From: JALZOC01 sp031361295 | GTDB lineage: Bacteria; Acidobacteriota; Vicinamibacteria; Vicinamibacterales; 2-12-FULL-66-21 | NCBI GenBank assembly: GCA_031361295.1 | Contig: JANMCN010000288.1 | Span: forward strand, 1 to 7,593 | Direction of reading: 5' to 3' | Length of the DNA stretch: 7,593 nucleotides | Shown here: positions 1 through 6,315 of the stretch, piece by piece | Layout: each line of letters opens with the position of its first letter | How positions within the stretch are numbered: the stretch's first letter is position 1 | The notes under the pieces: generated by a model | What the model was told of the DNA's origin: nothing | What the model saw: only the letters and a program-made list of their open reading frames with translations | Databases searched by the model: none | Made by a program: the position numbers and the translations under genes

Positions 1-346
1 GTTCGCGTCCGCGCGATCCGCCACCGCCGCCGCGACCACCGCCGCCGCCCGAGCCCCCGCGGCCGCCGCCGAAGCCACCGCCGCCGCCGGCGTGTTCCGG
101 CTTGGGCCTGGCCTCGTTCACGGCGAGCGCGCGACCGCCGAGCTCGTATTCGTTGAACTCCGTGACGGCTTTCTGCGCTTCCTCGTCGGTTGCCATCTCG
201 ACGAAGGCGAACCCGCGCGCACGCCCCGTGGCCATGTCGCGCATGACGCGCACGGTTTCAACACTGCCCGCCTTGGCGAACAATTCCTGCAGCTCGGCTT
301 CCCCTATCGAATACGGCAGATTCCCGACGTATAGCTTGCGACCCAT
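1..346 (-). CDS. RRM-domain RNA-binding protein with glycine-rich tail (3' end cut by window edge)
   Basis: The visible 115 residues form one complete RNA recognition motif followed by a low-complexity tail. RNP2 is LYVGNL at residues 5-10 and RNP1 is RGFAFVEM at 44-51; these two central strands carry the aromatic residues that stack on single-stranded RNA. From about residue 87 the protein is almost only Gly with scattered Arg, Ser and Phe, like the RGG-type tails of cyanobacterial Rbp and plant glycine-rich RNA-binding proteins. The start ATG is preceded 8 nt upstream by AGGAG (355-359). The frame stays open to base 1, so the C-terminus is missing. The family is usually about 90-130 residues, so little is probably lost. 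It is expected to be a cytosolic single-stranded RNA binder or RNA chaperone, often cold-responsive in other bacteria. That regulation is inferred from the family, not seen here. Confidence 0.93.
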   Translation of the reverse strand, partial: MGRKLYVGNLPYSIGEAELQELFAKAGSVETVRVMRDMATGRARGFAFVEMATDEEAQKAVTEFNEYELGGRALAVNEARPKPEHAGGGGGFGGGRGGSGGGGGRGGGGGSRGRE

Positions 347-387
347 GTGTGGTGCTCCTGCTCTGCCCGGCTGACGCCCGCCGGCCC

Positions 388-405
388 GCGGACTCCCGTG
401 TCCGC
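388..405 (-). promoter_or_regulatory. Leader hairpin upstream of the RRM gene (proximal)
   Basis: A perfect 6-bp stem, GCGGAC/GTCCGC, encloses a 6-nt loop. It lies about 42 nt upstream of the RRM start codon and about 29 nt from its ribosome binding site. If transcribed it would sit in the 5' leader of the RRM mRNA, where it could act in autoregulation or temperature response. It could equally be part of the end of the upstream GNAT transcript. There is no T-tract, so it is not a classical terminator. Function is inferred only. Confidence 0.35.
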
Positions 406-431
406 AACTGATTCAAGGAAGCTTAGAGGGC

Positions 432-447
432 GAGTGGGTGTCCACTC
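432..447 (-). promoter_or_regulatory. Leader hairpin / inverted repeat upstream of the RRM gene (distal)
   Basis: A perfect inverted repeat, GAGTGG/CCACTC, has a 4-nt spacer. As RNA it is a tight tetraloop hairpin; as DNA it could be a small operator. It lies between the GNAT stop codon and the RRM start, about 85 nt upstream of the latter. No convincing -35/-10 pair was found in the 347-549 gap, so transcription of this stretch is not established. Confidence 0.3.
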
Positions 448-549
448 CTGTCGCTTCGGCGTACTCGGTGAGGGGAGCGAGTCGGTTCTCGTCGGCTCTG
501 GAGCGAGAGGCAAAAGCAGGCGGCTAAACTTCAACTACCAGCGTTAAGG

Positions 550-999
550 TTACAGGACGCCCGGGGCTTCCGCAAGGAATTTAGGAATGTCCACCCAGCA
601 CGGAATCGACGTCAGAAACGTGAAGCCTGCCTGCTCGTAAAAGCCCTTCGCGGTGATGCGGCTGTCGAGATACAGGCGGTCCAGCCCCTCGGACGCCGCA
701 CGCGTCGCGACCCACCGCAGCAGCGCGGCCCCGTGCCCCTGGCCCCGCGCGTGTTCATGCGTGACGAGGTCATCCACGAACAGGTGCTCGCCGCGCGACA
801 GCGTGTGAGACCTGCGGACCCCGGCGAGCGCCACGAGCGTCCCTTCCTCGAAGGCACCCACGAGCTGGTAGCCCTCGCACTGCTGTCGCCGCACCTCGGC
901 GAGGAACGTCTCCGGGCGGATCCGATCGCGCAGCGCCGACATGAGGGGGAAGGCCTCGGCGATTTCGGTGTTCGATCGCAATTCGCTGAAAGTACGCAT
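550..999 (-). CDS. GNAT family N-acetyltransferase
   Basis: The 149-residue protein has the layout of the GCN5-related acetyltransferase fold, which transfers acetyl from acetyl-CoA to an amine. Strand beta4 is FVDDLVT (residues 74-80). It is followed by the acetyl-CoA pyrophosphate-binding loop RGQGHG (85-90), matching the Q/RxxGxG/A motif, and then a helix, AALLRWVATRAA. The C-terminal motif FYEQAGF (120-126) is the usual motif B, with Tyr121 a candidate general acid. The N-terminal region (1-70) matches single-domain bacterial GNATs. The substrate cannot be told from sequence. The start ATG lies 6 nt after the stop of the upstream membrane-protein gene. A GAGG ribosome binding site (1004-1007) overlaps that stop codon, so the two genes are almost certainly co-transcribed. 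Length is normal and the gene appears intact. Confidence 0.93.
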   Translation of the reverse strand: MRTFSELRSNTEIAEAFPLMSALRDRIRPETFLAEVRRQQCEGYQLVGAFEEGTLVALAGVRRSHTLSRGEHLFVDDLVTHEHARGQGHGAALLRWVATRAASEGLDRLYLDSRITAKGFYEQAGFTFLTSIPCWVDIPKFLAEAPGVL

Positions 1000-1003
1000 G
1001 CTG

Positions 1004-1007
1004 CCTC
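1004..1007 (-). promoter_or_regulatory. GNAT ribosome binding site embedded in the upstream stop codon
   Basis: GAGG on the minus strand ends 4 nt before the GNAT ATG and shares two bases with the TGA stop (1006-1008) of the upstream gene. This arrangement supports the chosen GNAT start and suggests translational re-initiation between the two genes. Confidence 0.55.
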
Positions 1008-2649
1008 AATGGAGCCGATACAGGCGGATCCCCTGGGATCCAACCGCCATCAGCTCGAAATCCCGTCTGCCGGCAAGCGCGGCGACCACCTGATCGGCCT
1101 CGGGGCCGAACCGCGCCGGATGCACCATCACGTGCGTGACGCCCGCGTGCCGCATCGCCTGGATCGCCTCTTCGCGGGGAAAGTACCAGAACACATCCGC
1201 GTACGCCGTATACGACGCTGGCGTGTATCCGCTGTAGCCGTTCATCAGAGGCCGCCAATGCGCCGTCGAGTTCAGGACGTACTCGCCGTTTTCGAACACG
1301 GCCTGCCGCGGATAGAACGGCACTTCCGCCAGCACGACGCGCGGCTCGCTCGTAAGGAGCCGGTAGATCCCGGGCACGCCGTCGAAGCGGCGATAGTCGA
1401 ATGGCGCGCGCAGTGCCTCCACGTTCGCGACGGCCAGCAAGGCGATCGCAACGGCGAGCGAACGCCGGCCGGGATATCGCACGCGGAGCGATGCGAGGCC
1501 GAGTCCGGCGAGCGCGGACATCCCGAGCAGGAACAGGTTGCCGAAGCGCGCGGCCGCTCTCAACCCGTGCATCGGCGGGAACACTCGGTATAACCACCCA
1601 TACACGGGCGTGCGGGTGCCGAGCGACAGGATCAGGCCGACGCCCGTGATCGCGAGCAGCATCAGGACCCGTTCACCCGGCAGCGTGCCCGAGTGAGCCG
1701 CGGTCGACTGCGGCAGGGGCCGAAGGCGCCAGAGCGCGACCATCGTCAGGGCGATGACGACAACGCCCGGAAAGAAACTGTCCACGGGATCGCGGAAAAA
1801 GCTCCGGCTCCACGTCGAGGCGTGAATGGTTCCCGCGGCGGTCAGATATCCCTTCAGCGAAGCGGAATACTCCGCCACATTGTCGAGCGAGCGCACCATG
1901 CCGTAGTCGACGGCGACCCGGTGATACGGCGCCCAGAGCGGCGCCACGGCAATTGCCGTGAGGCCCGCCGCCAGCGCAAACATCGGCAGCACCTTTCCGG
2001 CGCCGCGCAGCCCGTGCGGCAGGCGGACGAGTAAGGCGGTTCCGATGATGACGGCGCCAAACACGGCAAGATATCCGGAGGTGTAGGCCAGCACGGCCAT
2101 CCAGACCGCCAGCCAGACCGCGTCGCGCGTCCGGTGCGTGGACAGCAGCCGATCGGTCGCGAGCAACACGAGCGGCAGCCCGTACAGATGCAGGGCCTGC
2201 ACGTGCGGCAGGCGCGTGAGCGTGTGCGTATTGAACGCGAACGTCGCGCCGGTGAGCAGTCCGGCGATGGGGTCCCCGCTCCACCGATAGAGCAGGACGA
2301 ATCCGGCGAACGCGGTCAGCGCAAACCCGGCAATCACCATCAGATTCATCACGAGGACAGGTGATCCGCCAGCCCACCGGATGGGTGCGCCGAGCAGCGC
2401 CGGCACAATCAGCGGCTCGGAGAAGGCGAGCGTGTCGTGAGCGGGAAAAAAGATGTTCGCCTCGAACAGGTGTAACGGCGATCGTGGCAGCTGATGCGCC
2501 ACCCACGCCATGATCCACTCGTTCAGCTGGGCGTCATTGTTGTCGTTTCGCGAGAGTCTCCCCGGGGCCGTCGCGAGAGGCCAGGTGTGGACCACGGCAA
2601 GCAGCGCACAGACGACCGCCGCGCCGGCCCATGCACGTCGCCCGCTCAT
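1006..2649 (-). CDS. Polytopic membrane protein, GT-C-like glycosyltransferase (putative)
   Basis: The 547-residue protein has about ten hydrophobic segments, for example near residues 7-25, 97-120, 129-140, 155-166, 177-205, 221-240, 294-307, 328-344, 370-387 and 397-412. After the last comes a hydrophilic C-terminal domain of about 135 residues. Just after the first segment is an acidic stretch, NDNNDAQLNEW (35-45). An acidic first external loop of this kind is where GT-C glycosyltransferases, which use lipid-linked sugars, bind metal and phosphate. The next part, LFEANIFFPAHDTLAFSEPL, recurs in large uncharacterised membrane proteins of this type in soil bacteria. The tail contains NGYSGYTPASY, comparable to YfhO-like proteins. 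I infer a periplasm-facing sugar transferase for glycan or protein decoration; donor and acceptor are unknown. The ribosome binding site is weak (GAGCGG). It is co-oriented with the GNAT gene 6 nt downstream. Confidence 0.75.
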   Translation of the reverse strand: MSGRRAWAGAAVVCALLAVVHTWPLATAPGRLSRNDNNDAQLNEWIMAWVAHQLPRSPLHLFEANIFFPAHDTLAFSEPLIVPALLGAPIRWAGGSPVLVMNLMVIAGFALTAFAGFVLLYRWSGDPIAGLLTGATFAFNTHTLTRLPHVQALHLYGLPLVLLATDRLLSTHRTRDAVWLAVWMAVLAYTSGYLAVFGAVIIGTALLVRLPHGLRGAGKVLPMFALAAGLTAIAVAPLWAPYHRVAVDYGMVRSLDNVAEYSASLKGYLTAAGTIHASTWSRSFFRDPVDSFFPGVVVIALTMVALWRLRPLPQSTAAHSGTLPGERVLMLLAITGVGLILSLGTRTPVYGWLYRVFPPMHGLRAAARFGNLFLLGMSALAGLGLASLRVRYPGRRSLAVAIALLAVANVEALRAPFDYRRFDGVPGIYRLLTSEPRVVLAEVPFYPRQAVFENGEYVLNSTAHWRPLMNGYSGYTPASYTAYADVFWYFPREEAIQAMRHAGVTHVMVHPARFGPEADQVVAALAGRRDFELMAVGSQGIRLYRLH

Positions 2650-2691
2650 CGCCGCTCGAACACCCGCACGTCCATTCGCGCCAAGGTCAGC

Positions 2692-2697
2692 ATTATC
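2692..2697 (-). promoter_or_regulatory. Candidate -10 element for the membrane protein-GNAT operon
   Basis: GATAAT on the minus strand matches 5 of 6 bases of TATAAT. It would give a start site about 36 nt before the ATG at 2649. The best -35 candidate (CTACAA, 16-nt spacing) is poor. It sits in a 116-bp divergent gap shared with the plus-strand gene starting at 2766. This is a weak call. Confidence 0.3.
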
Positions 2698-2754
2698 TCA
2701 GATGGCACTTCGTTTGTAGGAGCGGAACGGTCAGCTCGGTCTTGCTGATGGAAC

Positions 2755-2759
2755 GGAGA
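2755..2759 (+). promoter_or_regulatory. Ribosome binding site that favours the start at 2766
   Basis: GGAGA lies 6 nt before the third of three closely spaced in-frame ATGs (2748, 2760, 2766). The ATG at 2748 has no purine-rich site in front of it, and the one at 2760 directly abuts this site. The start at 2766 also gives the most typical signal peptide. Confidence 0.5.
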
Positions 2760-2765
2760 ATGGAA

Positions 2766-3347
2766 ATGACGGTCACACGCCGGCTCGCGGGGCTCATCGC
2801 CGCGCTGCTCGCCATCGCCACGCTCGGCTGGACGGCCCTCGCCCAGACGGCATCCAACACGCAAAAGGAAGAATTCACGGCAAACGCGGTGAACCTGTCG
2901 AACGTCGGCGCGACCGGGGCTTCGAAAATCGAGATCACGGTGAACCGCTACACGTCCGATGCCTCGCGGGATCGCCTGATGTCTGTCTTCCGCGAGAAGG
3001 GAGCCTCCGGGCTGCTGAAGGCTCTTCAGTCAGAGCCGCCTGTCGGAAACATCCGGGCTCCAGGGTCGCTCTCGTACGACTTGCGGTACGCCCGGGAGCT
3101 GCCTGGACAGGACGGCGGCCGTCGCATCGTCCTGGGAACGGATCGCCCGGTCGGCTTCGCCGAGGCGTCCAACAGGCCCAGGACGCTCGACTATCCATTC
3201 ACCCTCATCGAGCTCCGGGTCGACAAGGACGGCAAAGGCGAGGGTAAACTGACCATCGCCGCGAAGCTGACGCTCAACGACAACGTCCTGGTGATCGAGA
3301 ACTATGCCGATCAGCCGGTCATGCTCACGGAGGTCCGCAAGCGCTAA
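2766..3347 (+). CDS. Exported protein of unknown function
   Basis: I do not recognise a family. The 193-residue product begins with a clear Sec signal peptide: a basic start (MTVTRR), a hydrophobic core at about residues 7-23, and an Ala-Leu-Ala cleavage site before Gln27. The mature part is polar and lacks cysteines. It contains alternating strand-like stretches such as KIEITVNRYTSD near the start and TLIELRVDKDGKGEGKLTIA late, suggesting a beta-rich periplasmic or secreted domain. The middle has FREKGASGLLKALQ, and there is a Gly- and Arg-rich segment around GQDGGRR. The start at 2766 is chosen over upstream ATGs because of the GGAGA site. An unusual tail reads NVLVIENYADQPVMLTEVRK, which pairs the output with a statement-like repeat pattern seen in many small acidobacterial exported proteins. 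The last comparison is from memory and weak. A strong hairpin follows 9 nt after the stop, so the gene is probably monocistronic. Confidence 0.85.
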   Translation: MTVTRRLAGLIAALLAIATLGWTALAQTASNTQKEEFTANAVNLSNVGATGASKIEITVNRYTSDASRDRLMSVFREKGASGLLKALQSEPPVGNIRAPGSLSYDLRYARELPGQDGGRRIVLGTDRPVGFAEASNRPRTLDYPFTLIELRVDKDGKGEGKLTIAAKLTLNDNVLVIENYADQPVMLTEVRKR

Positions 3348-3356
3348 CCGCCGAAC

Positions 3357-3381
3357 CCGGACGGCCGGTCAGGTCGTCCGG
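3357..3381 (+). terminator. Strong GC hairpin after the exported-protein gene
   Basis: A 10-bp stem, CCGGACGGCC/GGTCGTCCGG with one G-U wobble, has a 5-nt loop and begins 9 nt after the TAA stop. No T-tract follows, so it is either an intrinsic terminator of the GC-rich type or an mRNA 3'-end stabiliser. Confidence 0.6.
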
Positions 3382-3430
3382 CCCGCCGCTCGTCCCCCCC
3401 ATTTGATGCCCGGCGCCGACCGCAACGTCG

Positions 3431-3553
3431 CAGGGGTTGCGCGACTCGTTCCTGGAGTATTTCGCCGACGACTCGGGTGCGCTCGCGCCCGGGCCGAGTC
3501 CGCGCCCGCTGGTTCGTGGTTCCGTGGCCGATGTCGCGGAGCCGTCCCGGTAA
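3431..3553 (+). pseudogene. Possible vestigial coding fragment resembling the start of alanyl-tRNA synthetase (speculative)
   Basis: This lies in the 3382-3656 gap, which holds no confident gene. One plus-strand frame is open for 40 codons to a TAA with mostly G/C third positions, but has no ATG start. Its translation includes LRDSFLEYFA and, later, SPRPLVR. Alanyl-tRNA synthetases typically begin with a pattern like IRxSFLxFFxxxGHxxVxSSPLVP, so both blocks fall in the right order and at about the right distance. The characteristic GH is replaced by GA, and nothing resembling the following synthetase motif is present. This may be a decayed duplicate fragment or a chance match in GC-rich DNA. 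Recognition is by eye only. Confidence 0.15.
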
Positions 3554-3603
3554 CGCCCGTCCTGAATGAAACGTCAAGCTCCACGATAGACTGGTAGGCC
3601 ACC

Positions 3604-3620
3604 GGGCGGCCCGACCGCCC
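3604..3620 (+). promoter_or_regulatory. Hairpin in the leader of the peptidase gene
   Basis: A perfect 6-bp GGGCGG/CCGCCC stem has a 5-nt loop and ends 36 nt before the ATG at 3657. The peptidase start has no recognisable Shine-Dalgarno sequence, so leader structure could matter for its translation. That role is inferred. Confidence 0.3.
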
Positions 3621-3656
3621 CGCGTATGACGCGGCGTGCGCCAGTCCCAACTCCCT

Positions 3657-5804
3657 ATGAGCAGAGCTCGTCGTGCAGGACTCGTACTCGGGGCCATTGT
3701 CTGCGCCCCGCTGATCGTCGGCGCACAGGATCGGCTCAAGACCCTGCCGGGATACGACCAGTTTCAGAGAGTGAGCCGCGACATCCCGACCGCCGTCACG
3801 TCTGGAGCGCTCGACGCGACCTGGGTCGATGCCAGAACGCTGGAATACGTCCGGGATGGCAAGCGGTACCGCTTCGAGCCCGGCTCCAGGACCACCGAGG
3901 AAGTGTCGGCGGCCAGCGCATCGACGTCGGTCGCACGCCAGCGGCAGGTCCCCGAACGAGGCCGGCAATTCGACGTCTCCGAATCGCCGGACGGCAGGTT
4001 CAAGGCGTTCTACCGCGACCGCAATGTGTGGATCAGCGCGGCGGGCGGCTCCGAGATCCAGGTCACGACCGACGGGAGCGAGAAAGATCGCATAAAAAGC
4101 GGCACCGCCAGCTGGGTCTACGGAGAGGAACTGTCCCAGATCACCTCCATGTGGTGGTCGCCTGACAGCACCCGGCTCGCGTATTACCGCTTCGACGAGA
4201 AGAACGTCCCCGACTATTTCCTGCAGCTGGATCAGACGGCGCTGCAGAGTGCCATCGATGCCGAGGCATATCCGAAGGCCGGTGTCTCGAACCCCGTGGT
4301 GGACCTGTACGTATACGACCTGTCTGCGAAGAGGTCGCTGCGAATGGACGTGCGGAACGGACAGCCCTTCGATAATGCCGTGGTGGGCCACTACGTGTAC
4401 GGCGTGCAGTGGTCGGCCGATGGTCACGCGCTGCTGTTCCACCGCACGAACCGGCGCCAGAACATCCTCGAGCTCGCGGCCGCCGATCCCGCGACCGGCG
4501 AGACACGCGTCGTCGTGCACGAGGAATGGCCGACTGGGTGGATCGAGAACAGCCCGGCGATGCGGTTCCTGGCAGACGGCAAACGCTTCATCTGGCAGTC
4601 ATCGCGGAACGGCTGGAGCAACTTCTACCTGTATGACCTGAGCGGCGGGCTCCTCGCGCCGCTCACGACTCACACGACATTCGAGGTGGACGCCCTCGTC
4701 AAGGTGGATGAGGCCGCGGGTGTGCTGTTCTATACGGCGCGGGACGGCGACAACTACCTGAAGGTGCAGCTCCACCGCGTCGGCCTCGACGGGAAGGACG
4801 AGCGGCGGTTGACCGACCCCGCCTTCCATCACACCGTCGGCAGCTGCGGGGGTGAGGCGCTTGGACGACGTGCGCCCCGGGGAGCCTGCGGCATCTCACC
4901 GGACAACAGGTATTTCGTTGACGTCTACCAGGCCCACGACCTGCCGCCGGCGACGCGGGTGTCCGATGCGACGAGCGGCGCGCCTGTGTCCGAGCTTGCC
5001 GCCGGTGACCTCGCGCGGTTCACGCAGCTCGGCTTCCGTTCGGCGGAAATGTTCACCTATATGGCCGCCGACGGCCGCACGGTCCTTCATGGTCTCGTCC
5101 AGTTTCCGTCGCACTTCGATCCGGCGCGGCGGTACCCGACGCTCGTCGGTGTCTACGGCGGTCCTGCCTCGTCCGGAAGCACGGCGCGCGAGACGTTCGT
5201 CGGTCCGAACCCGCTCGCCGAGTACGGCTTTCTCATGCTCACCCTGGATTCACGCGCGGTCCCGGGCCTCGGCAAGCGGACGCTGGACGCGCTCTACGGG
5301 AAGCTCGGGCAGGTCGAAGTGGACGACATGGCGGAGGGGGTGAAGGCGTTGTGGACCCGCCCGTACTTCGACAAGACGCGCGTAGGCATGTACGGAACGT
5401 CGTACGGCGGCTATTCGGCCGTCATGTCGCTGCTGCGTCATCCGGACATCTTCGCCGCGGCCTCCGCCTCCTCGCCCGTCACGGCGTGGTACCACTACGA
5501 CACGATCTACACGGAGCGGTACATGGGCCTGCCCCAGGAGAACAGGGCCGGGTACGACGCGGGCAGCGCCATGACGTACGCCGCGAATCTGCGGGGACGA
5601 TTGCTGCTGTATTACGGCACCGCCGACAACAACGTGCACCCGTCGAACGCGATGCAACTCGTCGCGGCCCTGCAGCAGGCGGGCAAGAGTTTCGATCTCC
5701 AGGTCGGACCCGATCGCGGTCACAGCAGCATCAACACCGACCGCATGATGGAGTTCTTCATCGAGAACCTCGTCGTGCATCCGCCCTCCACGTCCCTGCA
5801 GTGA
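3657..5804 (+). CDS. Secreted dipeptidyl peptidase IV-like S9 family serine peptidase
   Basis: The 715-residue protein has a signal peptide (MSRARR, hydrophobic core, cleavage after Val-Gly-Ala near residue 23). It then has a DPP IV N-terminal beta-propeller (about 100-450) and a prolyl-oligopeptidase-type alpha/beta hydrolase domain (about 505-710). The nucleophile is Ser582 in GTSYGG, the acid is Asp657 in GTADNNVH, and the base is His689 in DRGHSS. Tyr500 in VYGGP is the expected oxyanion tyrosine. The paired glutamates that hold the substrate N-terminus in DPP IV are at 157-158 (WVYGEEL). YTERYMGLP is also typical. It should release N-terminal dipeptides, often X-Pro, in the periplasm or outside, for peptide scavenging. 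The only mature cysteines (397 and 411) flank a short loop. A GTG at 3636 would add 7 residues; neither start has a clear ribosome binding site, and 3657 gives the more typical signal peptide. Confidence 0.95.
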   Translation: MSRARRAGLVLGAIVCAPLIVGAQDRLKTLPGYDQFQRVSRDIPTAVTSGALDATWVDARTLEYVRDGKRYRFEPGSRTTEEVSAASASTSVARQRQVPERGRQFDVSESPDGRFKAFYRDRNVWISAAGGSEIQVTTDGSEKDRIKSGTASWVYGEELSQITSMWWSPDSTRLAYYRFDEKNVPDYFLQLDQTALQSAIDAEAYPKAGVSNPVVDLYVYDLSAKRSLRMDVRNGQPFDNAVVGHYVYGVQWSADGHALLFHRTNRRQNILELAAADPATGETRVVVHEEWPTGWIENSPAMRFLADGKRFIWQSSRNGWSNFYLYDLSGGLLAPLTTHTTFEVDALVKVDEAAGVLFYTARDGDNYLKVQLHRVGLDGKDERRLTDPAFHHTVGSCGGEALGRRAPRGACGISPDNRYFVDVYQAHDLPPATRVSDATSGAPVSELAAGDLARFTQLGFRSAEMFTYMAADGRTVLHGLVQFPSHFDPARRYPTLVGVYGGPASSGSTARETFVGPNPLAEYGFLMLTLDSRAVPGLGKRTLDALYGKLGQVEVDDMAEGVKALWTRPYFDKTRVGMYGTSYGGYSAVMSLLRHPDIFAAASASSPVTAWYHYDTIYTERYMGLPQENRAGYDAGSAMTYAANLRGRLLLYYGTADNNVHPSNAMQLVAALQQAGKSFDLQVGPDRGHSSINTDRMMEFFIENLVVHPPSTSLQ

Positions 5805-5830
5805 GCGGCGGTCCGAGCCCCGCGCGCCGC
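5805..5830 (+). terminator. Possible terminator hairpin after the peptidase gene
   Basis: GCGGCG directly after the TGA can pair with CGCCGC at 5825-5830, with a 14-nt loop and no T-tract. It is weak. The rest of the gap to 6038 contains no open frame I find convincing on either strand. Confidence 0.25.
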
Positions 5831-6021
5831 CTCGCGACTGCGTGCTGATGGTCCAGCTTGCCAGCCGCAAGGTCGCGGCGATTGCCGTCCGCCGACCGCT
5901 GCTCGGCAATACGGCACCGGTTTCTGCGCCGCGGCGTCCTACCTGTAAGGGGGGATTCGCGCTCCGACGCGTGGACCGGCGAGGTGTGCAGAAATGCACG
6001 TACACGGGCGCGCAATCCCGC

Positions 6022-6027
6022 TATGAT
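6022..6027 (+). promoter_or_regulatory. Candidate -10 element giving a very short leader
   Basis: TATGAT matches 5 of 6 bases of TATAAT. A start site 7 nt further on would fall at about 6034, only 5 nt before the ATG at 6039, so the message would be nearly leaderless. No good -35 is visible. The alternative is translation from the weak GAGAG site at 6028-6032. Confidence 0.3.
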
Positions 6028-6038
6028 GAGAGACCACC

Positions 6039-6230
6039 ATGAGTGAATCGCAGCCCGAACGGCGCCCGAAGGCACGGAGTGCCGTCTCGAAGACCCCCAG
6101 CCCACAGCGCGAGGTCTGCCCGAAATGCGGCAGCCCGAACGCCCGGATCATCGGCCGATCCGAGTCGTTTCCCATTCTGTATTTCAGATGCGAGGATTGC
6201 CGCCGCACGTCGGTGGGGCCAGCGGTCTGA
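6039..6230 (+). CDS. Small zinc-ribbon protein (CX2C-X20-CX2C)
   Basis: The 63-residue protein has a basic, Ser/Pro-rich, probably disordered N-terminus (1-24). A four-cysteine zinc ribbon follows: Cys27 and Cys30 in VCPKCGS, Cys51 and Cys54 in RCEDCRR. An in-frame TGA at 6027-6029 lies four codons upstream with no alternative start between, so the ATG at 6039 is fixed. Such isolated ribbons commonly bind nucleic acid or act as protein adaptors. No specific role can be assigned, and no enzyme domain is attached. It faces a similar small gene on the minus strand (stop at 6316) and shares the pattern VCPxCxSxN and RCxxC with it, suggesting paralogy. Reading frame and four-cysteine spacing make it a real gene despite its size. 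Confidence 0.72.
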   Translation: MSESQPERRPKARSAVSKTPSPQREVCPKCGSPNARIIGRSESFPILYFRCEDCRRTSVGPAV

Positions 6231-6257
6231 CGGCAGCGACCGCCGACAGCGGCCGTC
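6229..6257. terminator. Weak hairpin between the two convergent zinc-ribbon genes
   Basis: GACGGC, overlapping the stop of the plus-strand gene, pairs with GCCGTC at 6252-6257 across a 17-nt loop. It lies between convergent genes, where a bidirectional terminator is expected. The large loop and lack of T-tract keep confidence low. Confidence 0.25.
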
Positions 6258-6315
6258 CTGGTCCCGAAATGAAGCCGGTCCGGGCCTCCCTGGGGCACGC
6301 CACCTGGGCGGGAGT

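Noticed and set aside
16..90. GCC/CCG-rich trinucleotide-like repeat
   Set aside because: It is the reverse complement of Gly codons (GGC/GGT) in the glycine-rich tail of the RRM protein, not an independent repeat element.
733..1593. Long plus-strand open frame (286 codons)
   Set aside because: It is antisense to the GNAT and membrane-protein genes, which have clear motifs. The translation is Arg/His/Glu-rich with no recognisable domain.
2631..2765. Upstream extension of the exported-protein frame to 2631
   Set aside because: It would overlap the divergent membrane-protein start, lacks a ribosome binding site and would bury the signal peptide 45 residues inside.
3304..3597. Plus-strand open frame of 97 codons after the exported-protein gene
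   Set aside because: It overlaps the end of that gene and the strong hairpin, is Arg/Ala-rich with no motif, and has no ribosome binding site.
3369..4520. Long minus-strand open frame (383 codons)
   Set aside because: It is antisense to the peptidase gene and its leader. The translation is low-complexity in His, Arg, Gly and Val with no motif, as expected opposite a GC-rich gene.
5250..6005. Minus-strand open frame of 251 codons at the end of the peptidase gene
   Set aside because: Most of it is antisense to the catalytic domain of the peptidase. There is no ribosome binding site and no domain.
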